Positions 1 to 10,875 of a DNA stretch of 64,000 nt are shown here, piece after piece. Each line of letters starts with the position of its first letter. Position 1 is the stretch's first letter. The notes under the pieces are model-generated. The model was not told where the DNA came from. It saw only the letters and a list, made by a program, of their open reading frames with translations, and did not search any database. Made by a program: the position numbers and the translations under genes. This DNA comes from Blastobasis lacticolella (lineage: Eukaryota; Arthropoda; Insecta; Lepidoptera; Blastobasidae): positions 19,249,115-19,313,114 of the forward strand of contig LR990051.1 of NCBI GenBank assembly GCA_905147135.1, in the 5' to 3' direction.

Positions 1-100
1 TATGAAATTTTGCATAGGTAATTTATTCCAAAATTTAACGTAGCTCCCGCGCTAAGCACGGCATAAATTTTAGCGGGCGAAGTCGCGAACAAAAGCTAGT
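1..100 (+). mobile_element. Helitron-like 3' end (H1 group), cut by window start
   Basis: The block ends in GCGGGCGAAGTCGCG followed by a short spacer and CTAG at 97-100. A small GC-rich hairpin about 10 bases before a CTRR end is the 3' signature of Helitrons, and this exact flavour recurs at 11.29 and 56.75 kb. The 5' part lies outside the window. No protein is encoded, so it is a non-autonomous relic. Confidence 0.6.
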
Positions 101-235
101 TTATCAATAACAAATAAAACTGACATTGCAATAGAACAATACCTACCAAAAAGCAAAATTGCACACCCTGCACCATCGAGCACGATGCCAAAACGCTCTC
201 TAGGAATTTAATTTAAATGTTAAAAATTGTCGCCA

Positions 236-300
236 AACGATGTTACCTGTCGCGCGCGTGACGCGTGACACCAGCGCGCGTGACGCCGTGACAGCACAAC
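236..300. other. CpG-rich block with repeated GCGTGACG motif
   Basis: A short island dense in CG dinucleotides in which GCGCGTGACG-like motifs recur several times. A related block with the same CGTGAC motif lies at 1895-1960. There is no open frame or TIR. It could be a regulatory island or a decayed GC-rich element; sequence alone does not decide. Confidence 0.3.
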
Positions 301-558
301 CTTTGCATTTTTAGGACGCTCTGCGAATTTCCCGCCTAAAATAACATGCGGTAGAAAAAGCAACCGTTAAAAGTATATACGCAGTACGCTTCAATCAGGT
401 GGTATTGTTTGTAAAAATAGGCACTGTAGTCATTGCTTTGTCGTGAGTATTGTTTATTCCTGTGGGAGGATTTCTTATCTTTTCTCTAAAATAATGTAAG
501 ATGGAATAAACTCACTCTGTTTAAATTATAGGTAGGTACTCTAAAAGTTAGTAGAGAA

Positions 559-899
559 GCGTCGAGTGGCCGAGTAGACATGCAAGCGAAAGGTACCGGG
601 TTCGAATCCCACAGTGATCATGTACTAATAACTCTTTTCTGAGTTATGTACATTAGTTGAATGCTAACCGGATCTCTTACAGTGAGGGAAAAAACATCAT
701 TGATGAAACCTACACATTCAGGCGACTGAATGTGTAACCATGATCCAATATGTTCAAGTTCCCCTGGTAGCTAGGTCACAGAGATCAGATGGCAGTCGCT
801 CCACTGTACTTATCTAATCTGCTAAATCCTGAATAATTGTCAAAAGCGGATCCCTGACCCTCGTGCACATGAGCACAACCCGGACTAACACCAAGATGA
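559..899 (+). mobile_element. SINE-A copy, near full length
   Basis: A tRNA-derived SINE. The head has an A-box like TGGCCGAGTAG and a B-box GGTTCGAATCC. A body shared with many copies here follows (CTTTTCTGAGTTATGTAC, then AACATCxTGATGAAACC, then ACATTCAGGCGACTGAATG) and a tail ending AACACCAAGATGA. Compared with other copies the head has lost about 18 bases between A-box and anticodon-like region, so the internal promoter is probably damaged. Confidence 0.88.
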
Positions 900-1310
900 A
901 TGAATGACTATAAAGTGACTGACTAAACTAAATAGTAAGAATAATATTAAAATAGGTAAAATAGGGCTGAAACGGAACGCTCCCACACAAGCTAATTACT
1001 ACACTTCCCCTCACCAAAATAATTGTCGCCTCCCATTTGATATTCGGCTCCGTTGACTCCATTTAAATCGGTATGAATGCAAACAAGTGCAGGTGCATTA
1101 GCATTCTAGGCTGTGGGCGCTGCGTTATGGGCGCTACGTCTGGACTGTTAAGCGGCCTCCTTAATTTGATATTTCGCTCGAATTACGGAATGAGCTTCTA
1201 TAAGGAAAGTGGGCTTGAGACAGAATGAAAGTTTGATATTTGGGGGAGTTATTGTGTATGTGTTAGATATTTTAAGGATAACTGAAAGGATTGATTCTGG
1301 CTCGCCAATC

Positions 1311-1492
1311 GATCGTGTTGGCGCTAATCTCCCGATTGTGCTCTCGCGCACAAGGGGCCCGGGGTCCGCACTAACCATGATCCAGGATTTCACGAATTCA
1401 TGATCAGGTAATTACAGTAGAGCGACTGACATTTGACCTCCGTGACCGACGTGCCGACGTGACGTGCTAATAGGGGAACCTGACCGAATTTA
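1311..1492 (-). mobile_element. SINE-A 3' half
   Basis: The reverse strand matches the 3' half of SINE-A: the segment with GGCCCGGGGTCC, CATGATCCAGGAT and the GATCAGGTAATTACAGT motif. The head is missing. Around 1450-1470 there is an extra run of GACGTG units not seen in the other copies. Confidence 0.75.
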
Positions 1493-3111
1493 CTAAGTCA
1501 CGATTGAATTTTAATTGGATCGCAATTGCACTTTTACACACTTTTGTGACAGTTTTAATTGTAGCAGAATAACCCCCCTGTAAAAAGGGTTGAAAACCTC
1601 TGGGTGTGAGAGTAATTGGGATCTTATATTTGCAGCATCGTTACTTAAGAGATAGCCACAACAAACTATTTTACATTGCATCCGTAACAGAATTTTGTGC
1701 CCGAGCAATTATAAAAAGCGGATTCTGCCCAACATTTGTTATCACAACCAACCCCAAATATTTCTACCGCCGAACTTCCAACACGCGCTAAACACCCATC
1801 AACTGCTAAACATCATTTAAACGACAAGCCGCATCAGCCGCTAAACGCCGAAACGGTGTAACCCCAAAATGCAATTTATTAATTCGCGCAAAAAACGCGC
1901 AGCGACACGTCACCTGTCACGCGGCGTGACGTCACGCGACACGACGACGTGACAAATGGCGGCGAGTGAAAATTACGACGTAAGTGGCGGGGGGCGGTTA
2001 GGACGAGTTTACTTTTAATCGTATCGATGCGGTGCGCTTTCGCATATTTTTCGTGGGCGATTTAAATATTTTGGGATGCTATTTTTTTCTTTTTTATACC
2101 ACTAAGGTGGCACACAAGCTTACGGCCTGCTTGATGGTGAACAGTCACCTTCTATAATGAAAGTCGGGCGATTTTAGGGTCAAGAAAAGACACGGAGAGA
2201 AAGACTACTCAAAGAAAGTAGACATTCGACAGTTTGTTAGAAGAAATGTAAATCATTTCAAAGAAAAGAATTAAGATATGTAAAAAATAACCGGGTAATT
2301 AACGATCGGGCTCGCGCTATGAAGGTTGCGAAATAACAATAAAACACTTCATTTAGATCTGCTCAGTATTATTTGTTATTGGAAAAACAAATTATCTTAA
2401 AACTTGTATGTTAAAAAACAGTTTATCAACTGTCACTCTTCCATCTAAGGAAAAAAGAATCCTGTGAACAAAACACTGATGCACGCCAAACATTTACATA
2501 CACGATCACACGCACACATTGACAACCAAAAGCCTTCGCCGATTGACAACCAAACTACTTCCGCACACACATTTATTTTATTTTATTTCATTCTTCTTTC
2601 ACAGTTTTCATTTAGTTGTTTTGCTTTAGTAATTTAGTTTAGTTTAGTATTTATTTCACACATATTTACCAAACTGGTTACGAACCTTGCCTTAATATGT
2701 CACCGTTGACAGCGCGCCATCTTTATTTCTCATTTGGTCCGAGATCCATCCATTCAATTACAACGAACACAATCCACCTCCCAATAGTCTTCAAACTCCA
2801 AACGGTTTCCAAGGGCCGAGTAAACAAACGAACCACTCCCAGGGAAGTTTAACTCAATGGCCGCATCCCATAAAAGTTTTTCGATTAGCACCTGACAACA
2901 TATTGGGGAACCCCTCCAACTATTTATGGGCTACCCCTTTTGTCCATAATTGGTGTTTGGGCAATGCACGCTGCCGATTCATAAATAATAATTTATAGAT
3001 ACGCTTTGTGTCTATAACAGAGGCTCGATTGCCGGTGGAGCTGGCGTCAAAATGCTATGGCAATGGGTGAACGTAAAATGATTTTGGGACTCGTATAGGT
3101 GTGTAATCTAG
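1493..3111. other. No gene seen; mostly unique AT-rich DNA
   Basis: No credible coding frame. It holds the CpG-rich block near 1895-1960, with a perfect 14-bp palindrome GCGTGACGTCACGC at 1924-1937 containing the CRE core TGACGTCA. At about 2100-2155 a fragment (GGCACACAAGCTTACGGCCTGC) matches LINE-tail sequence at 7.07, 55.0 and 58.7 kb. The rest shows nothing recognisable. Confidence 0.4.
1924..1937. promoter_or_regulatory. Perfect 14-bp palindrome with CRE core
   Basis: GCGTGACGTCACGC is its own reverse complement and contains TGACGTCA, the binding site of CREB/ATF bZIP factors. It sits in a CpG-rich stretch. No gene start is visible nearby, so function is unproven and chance is possible. 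Confidence 0.25.
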
Positions 3112-3368
3112 GTAGAGCTCGTCTAGTCTAAAATGACGCGCCCCACTACTTAGTTTGATGATTTCGATGTGTGGGTGCAAATATTGATAACGACACTTCA
3201 TCTGTGTGGGAGCCAATAAACGACGCGTGCTCCTACGTTTGAATTTCACCGGCAACTGAATGACCAATTACACCGGCATTTGTATATGTATTGCGTCGAT
3301 ATTTCAAACTTGTTTGTGTGCGTTAATGCGATAGTGTGGCGCGTCATTTTAAATTAGACGAGCTCTAC
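3112..3368. mobile_element. TIR element (MITE) copy 1
   Basis: Bounded by inverted repeats of about 31 bp: GTAGAGCTCGTCTAGTCTAA at the left and the complementary TTAGACGAGCTCTAC at the right, both continuing into AATGACGCGCC. No coding capacity. A second copy in the same orientation lies at 3642-3902. Target duplications are not clear, so the DNA transposon superfamily cannot be assigned. Confidence 0.82.
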
Positions 3369-3427
3369 TAATATTTGGAATGGATAGTGGATACTACGGA
3401 AAATGACATAGTTTTATAAAAATCAAG

Positions 3428-3606
3428 GTGGCCCGCCGCGACTTTGTTCGAGTGTTGTCTACCCTCTAATAAACTTTCCTCTTTAATCACTTTATGTAGT
3501 GTAGAAAACTGCATTTAAAACCGTTGCGTAGTTTAAAAGATTTGAGCGTAAATACATTTTTGTACAATGTTGGTAGGGTAAAGATATTGAAAGCATAGAG
3601 AGTACA
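3428..3606 (-). mobile_element. Helitron-like fragment (H2 group)
   Basis: Read on the reverse strand this matches the H2 group, with ACGCAACGG...TTTT in the middle and CGAACAAAGTCGCGGCGG near the 3' end. The terminal CTAG is lost. It lies exactly between the two copies of the 257-261 bp TIR element. Confidence 0.55.
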
Positions 3607-3641
3607 AACCTTCGCCAACAAACTATTTAAAAAATACCTAT

Positions 3642-3902
3642 GTAGAGCTCGTCTAGTCTAAAATGACGCGCCCCACTACTTAGTTAGTTGATTTCGATGA
3701 GTGAGTGCAAATATTAATAACGACACTTTATCTGTGTGGGAGCGTTGACTGGTCCAATCGAACGACGCGTGCAACGTGAACGAGTCTCACCGGCAACTGA
3801 ATGACAACGGCATTTGTATATGTATTGCGTTCATATTTTAAACTTGCTTGTGTGCGTTAATGCGATAGTAGGGCGCGTCATTTTAGATTAGACGAGCTCT
3901 AC
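3642..3902. mobile_element. TIR element (MITE) copy 2
   Basis: Same termini as the copy at 3112-3368 and the same internal order, including the GATAACGACACTT and CACCGGCAACTGAATGAC motifs. The middle differs by a small indel region around 3740-3775. The two copies have diverged in sequence and length (257 against 261 bp), so this is not a very recent duplication. Confidence 0.82.
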
Positions 3903-4808
3903 AACAATCTCGATAAAAAAATTTTTTAAATAAATAACTACATATATAGAGTGTCAAACGGCGGGAAGCAACTTTGTTCTATACTATGTATAGATGGAAT
4001 CAATACCTGGCCACGTCTAGCACGAATATCGAAAAATATTTTAAACCATCTAGAACGAAATAATAAGACTTTTTCGATACCAAAACCTTGCAATCGTAAG
4101 GTGAAACCTTTGTATGGAAATTGTACGTGCTTCAGTATTCGTTTATACCGACTTTATAGCGAGAGGACGAGGTTCAATGAAACAGCGATTAAGTGACTGA
4201 CTCGATTTATTGGCGGGTAGGCGCCGAAAAACAATTCACACAATACCCTCATATTACAATATATACAAAGTATGTTATTCTTGTAACTATGGCGTCCACA
4301 AAGCTAGTCATCGCCTGGGACAGATAGTATAACGAAAACCTAACCGCATACAGCACGCACCTACCAAATTATTTCCATGAAATATCCCCCAAATCAGCTT
4401 GCAGAATCACCCATTCATCTACCCACATAATAGTGGCCTTACGACGTCGTACGCCATTGAATCCCCATGCAGTTTTATGGCTATTTTCACCTTAGTAGAA
4501 GCCAATTTATTACTATCAGGTTCACAGTTCACTAGACACCGCCGCTACCTGCCACCCCAGGTATGATTTAGGGCATCTAGGCGCAGACTTGGGCACTAAA
4601 TTGAAAGTCTAGATCAGAAAGTTACAATTACCCGATAGAAAGTTTCTTGGATGAACTTTCTTTTGCTTTATCTGCGGAGGTTTGGTTGGATTTATTGTTC
4701 CTAGAGCTAATAGTTGAGTGAGAAAAGTCTACCGGGTTTGATTACGGTCACTAGTATTATACTCATTTATATACCTACAGGTTTCTTGCTCTTTGGCTAA
4801 AGGGAAAT

Positions 4809-4841
4809 AAAAAATATAATGCATCGTGCATTATATTTTTT
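4809..4841. repeat. Perfect 15-bp hairpin, 3-base loop
   Basis: AAAAAATATAATGCA and TGCATTATATTTTTT are perfectly complementary around the loop TCG. It lies just upstream of an H2-type Helitron fragment. It may be a terminator-like hairpin of an old element or a chance AT-rich palindrome. Confidence 0.6.
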
Positions 4842-4885
4842 TTTAATATGAAATGAAAATGTTTCTTAAGCACTAAATCTAATCT

Positions 4886-5080
4886 GCACATCGTATAAAA
4901 CAAAGTCTCTTCCCGCCGTCTATCCTTATGTATGTATCTATATACAGATTTTAAAGCGGTTTTCAACAATAGATAGAGTGATTAAAAGAGGAAGGTTTAT
5001 ATTATAGGCAAGAAGGAAAGCGTAAGTAGGGGCAAAGTATGTGTACGGGAACGAAGTCGCGCCGGGTCCACTGATAATAT
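4886..5080 (+). mobile_element. Helitron-like element (H2 group)
   Basis: Starts near GTATAAAACAAAGTC, has the middle AAGCGGTTTTCAACAATAGA, and ends CGGGAACGAAGTCGCGCCGG followed by TCCACTGA. The 3' hairpin is present, but the terminal CTAG has become CTGA. Full-length relatives are at 23.3 and 42.15 kb. Confidence 0.65.
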
Positions 5081-5506
5081 ATATATAAATATTAAATTTG
5101 CGTTTCATTCGCCATTTTCTTCTAACCTACCTACCTATATAAGTAATTATGTAGCTATGTTCCTACACAATATACTTAAGTAAGTATTTACTAAAGATGA
5201 ATAAAAAATTAGATACCTTATAGGTAATCAGTTTCGTAATAACTGTTTCTTATTCACTTATTCTCTTGTACAGTATCACACCAAATCTCCTCCAGCAACC
5301 AAATTCCGCACCTCCCAAGCGACTTTAAACCGGGGCGCTAAGAATAAATCCCTTTTCCCGTAATTGTTTGTGAACAAAGTTCATTCTGCAGAGAGCACGG
5401 TCGCGTTCCGGCAGCGGTGGGGTTGAGCCTGAAATATGATGTTTTCCGATCTCACACCTATCGGACTGCGTTCTGAAACTAGTGCAATAGGTGTTAATAA
5501 CACCCA

Positions 5507-5817
5507 GTGCTTTCTGGATCCATCACACCCACCGAATCCCTGCCACCAGGACACAAGCTGCAGTGGCCAACTTGGAAGTCACCTAACCGTTTACGGACGC
5601 AGGTTGGCCGCTGCAAAGACTCTCTGGCTAAGTGGGGCTTCATCGACCAGACACAGCAGCGATGCGACTGTGGAGCTCCATCCCAAACCATGGAGCATCT
5701 GCTTTCTTGTCCTCTTTGTCCTGTTACCTGCACTAGGGAGGAACTGTTCCTGGCGCTGATAATGCCGTTGCCGTGGCCAACTACTGGGCAAGCCAGATCT
5801 AGGGTTTTCGAACATTG
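5507..5817 (+). pseudogene. LINE ORF2 C-terminal fragment, frameshifted (LINE-alpha)
   Basis: The 103-codon frame contains WKSPNRLRTQVGRCKDSL, then KWGF, then CDCG and QTMEHLLSCPLC. That order (LNRLRT, WG, CxCG, QTxxHLLxCP) is the cysteine-containing C-terminal region of Jockey/CR1-type non-LTR retrotransposon proteins. After residue 85 the frame is wrong: the adjacent frame encodes DNAVAVANYWASQI and then stops, which is the expected ending, so there is a frameshift near 5757. The tail runs into GACTCGATGAAGAAGAAGA, matching the 3' end of the related insertion at 10.9 kb. The upstream endonuclease and reverse transcriptase are absent: a 5'-truncated dead copy. Confidence 0.8.
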
Positions 5818-5903
5818 ACTCGATGAAGAAGAAGACAGGCTAGACTAAGCTAAATATTTTATATTTATTATAGCTATAAGCTCCTTATAAGGCGCTATAT
5901 AAA

Positions 5904-6002
5904 GCGCATCGGTGGCCGAGTAGTTAAGGTAACCGACTCGTAAGCGAGAGGTATCGGGTTCGAATACCACTGCGGCTATGTTGACTATGACTCTTTTCTG
6001 GA
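5904..6002 (+). mobile_element. SINE-A head, truncated
   Basis: A well-preserved tRNA-like head (GGTGGCCGAGTAGTTAAGG as A-box region, GGGTTCGAATACC as B-box) followed by GACTCTTTTCTG, where similarity stops. Only the 5' third of the SINE is present. The 344-bp tandem array begins 129 bp further on. Confidence 0.82.
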
Positions 6003-6130
6003 ATGGTAAATATTAACTCTTTTACTAAGTCTCCGGAGTATGTGTGTCTGTCATAGGCTGGGTTGTCCTTTGAAAAATTCAATAATTCCAATCGGAAATC
6101 TATATAAATATTATAGTCATAAGAGAATAT

Positions 6131-6984
6131 AAGACCCAATACGAGTTTCGGATCGCACCCCCACGTGTGCTGCGTTATAGACAATCCCATCTGGCGAGAC
6201 GCGGTCCGCCGGCTGACGGAGGTGCGCCATTACGCATATTTGTCTGCTGGTAAGACGCTTTCATAGAGTGTAGGTTTGCTTTATATAGTTCGTGTAATTT
6301 TTGGACTTTTCCTCTTATTTGCTTATAACTCGAAAATGGCGGTCTATACCAAAAATTACTCTTAGACTAAGGTAACCTACATAAAATTCTCTACAACTTT
6401 TGCTTTAAACCCTTTATCAAATTCCTAACCGTTTACGAGCAAAGCCGGTTTACAAAACGGCTATTTCATATTTGAAAACCCGATAGGAGTTCCGGATCGC
6501 ACCCCCACGTGTGATGCGGTCTAGACAATCCCATCTGGCGAGACGCGGTCCGCCGGCTGACGGAGGTGCGCCATTACGCATATTTGTCTGCTGGTAAGAC
6601 GCTTTCATAGAATGCAGGTTTGCTTTATATAGTTCGTGTAATTTTTGGATTTTTCACTTTTTTTGCTTATAACTCGAAAATGGCGGTCTATACCAAAAAT
6701 TACTCTTAGATTAAGGTAACCTACATACATTTCTCTATAACTTTTGCTTTAAACACTTTTTCAAATTACTAACCGTTTACGAGCAAAACCGGTTTACAAA
6801 ACGGCTATTTCATATTTGAAAACCCAATAGGAGTTCCGGATCGCACCCCCACGTGTGATGCGGTCTAGACAATCCCATCTGGCGAGACGCGGTCCGCCGG
6901 CTGACGGAGGTGCGCCATTACGCATATTTGTCTGCTGGTAAGACGCTTTGATAAAATGCAGGTTTGCTTTATATACTTCGTGTA
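6131..6984. repeat. 344-bp tandem repeat, about 2.5 copies
   Basis: The landmark GGATCGCACCCCCACGTGTG occurs at 6150, 6494 and 6838, exactly 344 bases apart each time, and the sequence between is highly similar. Each unit joins a GC-rich part (around GGCGAGACGCGGTCCGCCGG) to an AT-rich part (around CTCGAAAATGGCGGTCTATA). There is no continuous frame through the unit. It behaves like a short satellite array or an element with internal tandem duplication. I do not recognise the family. Confidence 0.92.
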
Positions 6985-7065
6985 GATAGTGTTGAAGTAG
7001 CCTTTTGCAGTTACAAAGGTGGAAGGCTTGATTAAGAATTATATTGGGATAAATGGGTGATGCCC

Positions 7066-7146
7066 ATGGTATTGCAAACGTTCATAGGCTGCGGTGACTG
7101 CTTACCATCAGGCAGGCCACAAGCTTGTTTGCCACTTTGGTGGAAT
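7066..7146 (-). mobile_element. LINE 3' tail fragment
   Basis: GGTATTGCAAACGTTCATAG, then TGCGGTGACTGCTTACCATC and CAGGCAGGCC are nearly identical to 58730-58805 and related to 55.0 kb. In these insect repeats such blocks are 3' regions of Jockey-like LINEs read on the reverse strand. Nothing coding remains here. Confidence 0.55.
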
Positions 7147-7184
7147 TAAAAAAAATTACTAATATAATTTTATGGCGATCTTTT

Positions 7185-7385
7185 GACGATCTGAGTGGTT
7201 CAGTTGGTTAACATCACGTCTGAGGTCCCGGGTTCGATTCCCGGCCATAGCGGAAAGGCCGGTCTGGGTGTAGTATGCATTTAAAAAAAGTATATAAGTA
7301 GTTTACAGTTTACAAGCTTTGCTTACTTTGCGGCTAGATCATGATGTGTGAATTTGTTCAAGCGTATATTTATTTCACAAAATAA
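7185..7385 (+). mobile_element. SINE-B copy
   Basis: The tRNA-like head has A-box GAGTGGTTCAGTTGG and B-box GGGTTCGATTCCCGGCC. The body carries GGTCTGGGTGT and ends with TACAAGCTTTGCTTACTTTG, then a GCTAGATC segment. Six related copies lie in the window. This one lacks part of the central AAATTTCTGTTACGGG block. Confidence 0.85.
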
Positions 7386-7866
7386 CTCTTTTCAGCTTAT
7401 ATAGAATTTTGCAGCAAATAGTCATTTTATACTGAAAGAAAGACACTTAGGCCTTTCAAATGATAACCATATTTCGTATTTTCGTATAATTAAATTTGCT
7501 AGATTGAGCTATTTTTCCAAAAGTCGGGAAACAAACATAGAGTTGAATTTTTAGTAGTATTTAGTGAGCAGTTAATATTTTTTGTGAGCAGTGTTATATT
7601 TGTCGTTAAAATTCAAAACAACCAGAAAAAGGATGCGTGAAAAATGTCGGTGCTATGCTCTCTGCGGTAACATGAACAAGTTGGAGGCGGTTATGAGTTA
7701 TGTTTTTATTATTGCTATGCTTACAAAAATAAGTATAGTACTATACTATGAACTACACGTAGAAAAAGTGTCGACTGAGAGAGATACTATAACACTTAAT
7801 ACCATAAAATAAAAAAAGAAATTCGCTAGCATGTTCTATTACGTTACATTTCCGAAACTTCATAAA

Positions 7867-8003
7867 GCAGGGCTTCTCAACCCAAAACCCGGAACTCACC
7901 TCTGTAGCCCCTCAGGGGAGCTCTACCTCGGGCCCGGACTGCTTCACGCGATTGCGGGCCGCAGTTTATCGCCCCTTTACTGCGGCCCCTGATTAGAGGT
8001 GGT
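7867..8003. other. GC-rich foldback region, possible hAT-like remnant
   Basis: GGGCCGCAGT at 7956-7965 pairs perfectly with ACTGCGGCCC at 7979-7988. An outer CACCTCT (7898) pairs with AGAGGTG (7997). The left border CAGGGCTTCTCAACC resembles hAT-type terminal repeats, but I could not find a matching right end. Possibly the remains of a non-autonomous DNA transposon. Confidence 0.35.
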
Positions 8004-9236
8004 CCAAACGTTTATTAGCCCACACGTTAAGTACCTGCATTCTCGTCACTAGTTCTTACTTACGTGGCTTGGTTTAGGAAAGTGTTGTTGAAAATGTTAA
8101 AGTAAGTAAGTTAAGTAGAACACGTTTATTCTACATATTATCATATTAGACGAGACTTACACGCGACGTACCTTTTCGATTTGTTTTCCCGACGTTAATA
8201 GGTATATGTAAAGAACACGAGTTAAGTTTATTCCACGGCACAACATACAATGATATTCAAAGGAAAAAAAAATCAGATTGGTAAGGAATTCATAGGAAAA
8301 AAAATCAGATACGGTATTTCAATTTTCGAGCTGGGTCGCTTAAATGCTGGTTTAAAAAATCGATGTTTTATGCAAAAATAGGGGGCTTACAAGTTCATCG
8401 TGCGTAGCTATGTATGTGTCGCATATCTGTAGCATCGTAGCTCCCGAACGGATGGACCGATTTCGATGCGGTTTTCTTTATATGAAAGAAAGCTTAATTA
8501 AGATGGTTCCTACAATTGCTTATTCAATTGGTTCAGTAGTTTAGGAAATATTTACATTAATATACATTTGCTATGTTCGGGGTGATCTGCCGTTTTTCTG
8601 TCCGTTCGGTTACTGATTCGTTTCTTGGCAGCATCGATGCTGGAAATGTTGGCCAGCGAAGCTATGGAGGTGGAAAATTAAATTACCCACTTGGGTATTG
8701 TGGGCCAAAGCAATGCTGTTCCCAGGTCTATACGGTGATTCGAGACTGGGTGGAGAAAGTAAGAGACCGCAGGCGAAAAACAATTGGAACTAATTTCGCG
8801 CAGTGACATCTCAAATTCGATATTATCTCTAGTTATAAATTCTCACTGACATATTTATTGCAGCTACTCATAATAAAAAAATGTCTTGAAGTGGTAATGC
8901 ACTTATGTTCTTATGCTGTACGTACATGACGTTAGCGATTATTATAGCCACAGCCAAAGTACAGCTTCAGTTCTACCTAAAACATGGCGCAAACAATTTA
9001 AAATGTCGTCGCGTAACAAGATCCGGCTGGCCGGCGTCCACTCACGTACACTGAGGTGAAACAAACAAACATACATTTTTCAAGCAAACATTTGCAGATA
9101 GTTTTACTGTGTCCACTGGTTGTCATAACCTGAAAGAATACTGGCAAAAGAAGGAGGGCTGGCTAAGTAATAGATTAGTTTAGGTAGTGTGTAGTAGGTA
9201 GAACAGTTCTTAAAATATAATGCTTTTATTTAATTA
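8004..9236. other. No gene; one degenerate repeat segment
   Basis: At about 8405-8560 the motif GTAGCTCCCGAACGGATGG with CGATTTCGATGCGGTTTT belongs to a dispersed family also seen at 36.24-36.36 and 48.23-48.40 kb, each ending in GGTTTAGTAGTTTAG-like sequence. The 77-codon frame at 8573-8806 directly after it has no recognisable motif and I treat it as chance. The rest is unique AT-rich DNA. Confidence 0.4.
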
Positions 9237-9345
9237 GTCTAGCCAGGCATTTGACCGCCATCTCATCTGGTGGTAAGGGACGATGCGGCCGATGATGAAG
9301 CGTGCCTGTCTAGGAACAGCTTATTCACTTTAGCCTTATATTTGT
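9237..9345 (+). mobile_element. Dispersed repeat family E
   Basis: CAGGCATTTGACCGCCATCT, GGTAAGGGACGATGCGGCC and CTTATTCACTTTAGCCTT define a family with fragments also at 13.58, 36.09, 44.95, 46.85 and 48.86 kb. No ends or coding frame can be set from these pieces. It is probably the 3' region of a retrotransposon. Confidence 0.55.
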
Positions 9346-10783
9346 ATCTTTAAGCGTAGGTATTTCATTAGCGGGAACGAGCGGGGAATAGTCAGTTGAA
9401 TATTTTCCTACATTACACGGTTCCATATGACTGGGGAACTTAGTGTATCAAAACGTCTCCAATATCTGTATTGACGACTTTTACCACTTGCGATAGTTAC
9501 CGCATGCCATCTGGTGGGTTGTATGATCGTTTGTCACTACATAGTATAAAAAATACCTAGTGGGATAATGGTAGGTGGACGATGATTCTGCTTAGGAGAG
9601 CATGAGATAATCTCATGGTCGTGAAGTTCTACAAATCAAACTAATAGGCAGGTATGCTTCATCGTAGACTACACATAGGCTGCCAAACGCCTATTTAAAA
9701 AATTAATTTTTATTTTATGTTACCCTCCATACAGGATACTAAAATAGCAAGAACCACACTGATTAAACTATTGCTCAATAAAAAAAAACGTTAACATCAA
9801 ACTATACTTATACGGGGAGGTGTTTCTTCGAACTTGTACAGGACAAGAGCGAGAGCAAGAGGTATTTCTTCAGACTTGTACAGGTGCTTGTACAGAACAA
9901 GAGCTTCCCATCAATCAAATAACCACAATCAAATAAACCACACAACCGACACTTACAACACCCTCTTTCCGGCTCCATGCAAAAAAATTAACACTCCCAT
10001 AAAACAACACCCGACAGTCGATTAATCGCGCACTCATCACCAACTACAGCCATAATGCGCTCGCCAACACATCGCCCAATAAAGGCGTATAAATTAACGA
10101 TACTTCACATACAAACGGCTCTCGTGCCCCGCGGATGCATAGGAATCAATCACCGGAGGTATAAAAGGCTGCGCAATAAATTTCGGCCGCTTTCAGCCAC
10201 TTTTCAGCGGCCGCTTTTCAGCCATTTTCCAGCTGTTTTCACGTTTTCACCTATCCGGGGCAAAAAGCGGATTTTGCGAACCCAATGGTGTGTGTTGGGC
10301 GAAATTGTGCAATTCCCGACACTTATTCTGTTTGACTAATTGAAATACGGATTTGGGGTGTTCGCTTTTATCGTCGCTAAGAGTTTAGTGATTGGGAGCG
10401 TTGTAATGCGTATTTTTTCACGTGCGGGATGGCCCATCGTCTGTTTTGCTATATCAAAATACATAAAATAATTATACAGAAGGTGAACTCAATTTTATTG
10501 GTTATATTAGTACATACTTAAAAAAAATTTACCCTATTCGTTTAAGAGTACAATTATTTTAATCAAACCCCATTCTTTTAAGGAATTTACATGGATAATT
10601 ACTTTGCTCTAAATATAGTATATCTATGCTCTAGTGTCATTTTTGCATACTACTATTCAGATTTGGGGCTAGATTTGGTAGCTTATCGGTTTTCAAGAGG
10701 TTGTTTTACAGGGTAGTACAACACGCGAACGAAGTCAAGGCGGGCCATAGCAAGTAATATTATTAATTAGATGCTTTTTACTC
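9346..10783. other. No gene; minor local duplications
   Basis: At 9825-9905 a unit around TTCTTCGAACTTGTACAGG with ACAAGAGC is duplicated in tandem. At 10178-10250 the motif GCTTTTCAGCCATTTTC recurs three times imperfectly next to GCGGCCGC. A TATAAAAG occurs at 10160 without a gene behind it. Otherwise nothing recognisable. Confidence 0.35.
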
Positions 10784-10875
10784 TTTTACGCACAAACTAA
10801 ACGGATTTTGATACAATGCGGCAGCAATAGAGCTTATAGCCCAGAATACTTTATAGGCTAATTTATCCCGAAATT

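Noticed and set aside
6131..6984. Tandem array as rDNA spacer or a coding repeat
   Set aside because: No rRNA sequence nearby and no frame continuous through the 344-bp unit.
7732..7747. Perfect 16-bp palindrome AGTATAGTACTATACT
   Set aside because: AT-rich and isolated, plausible by chance.
10160..10167. TATAAAAG box in GGAGGTATAAAAGGCTGCGC
   Set aside because: Looks promoter-like, but no initiator, transcript evidence or coding frame with a motif follows.
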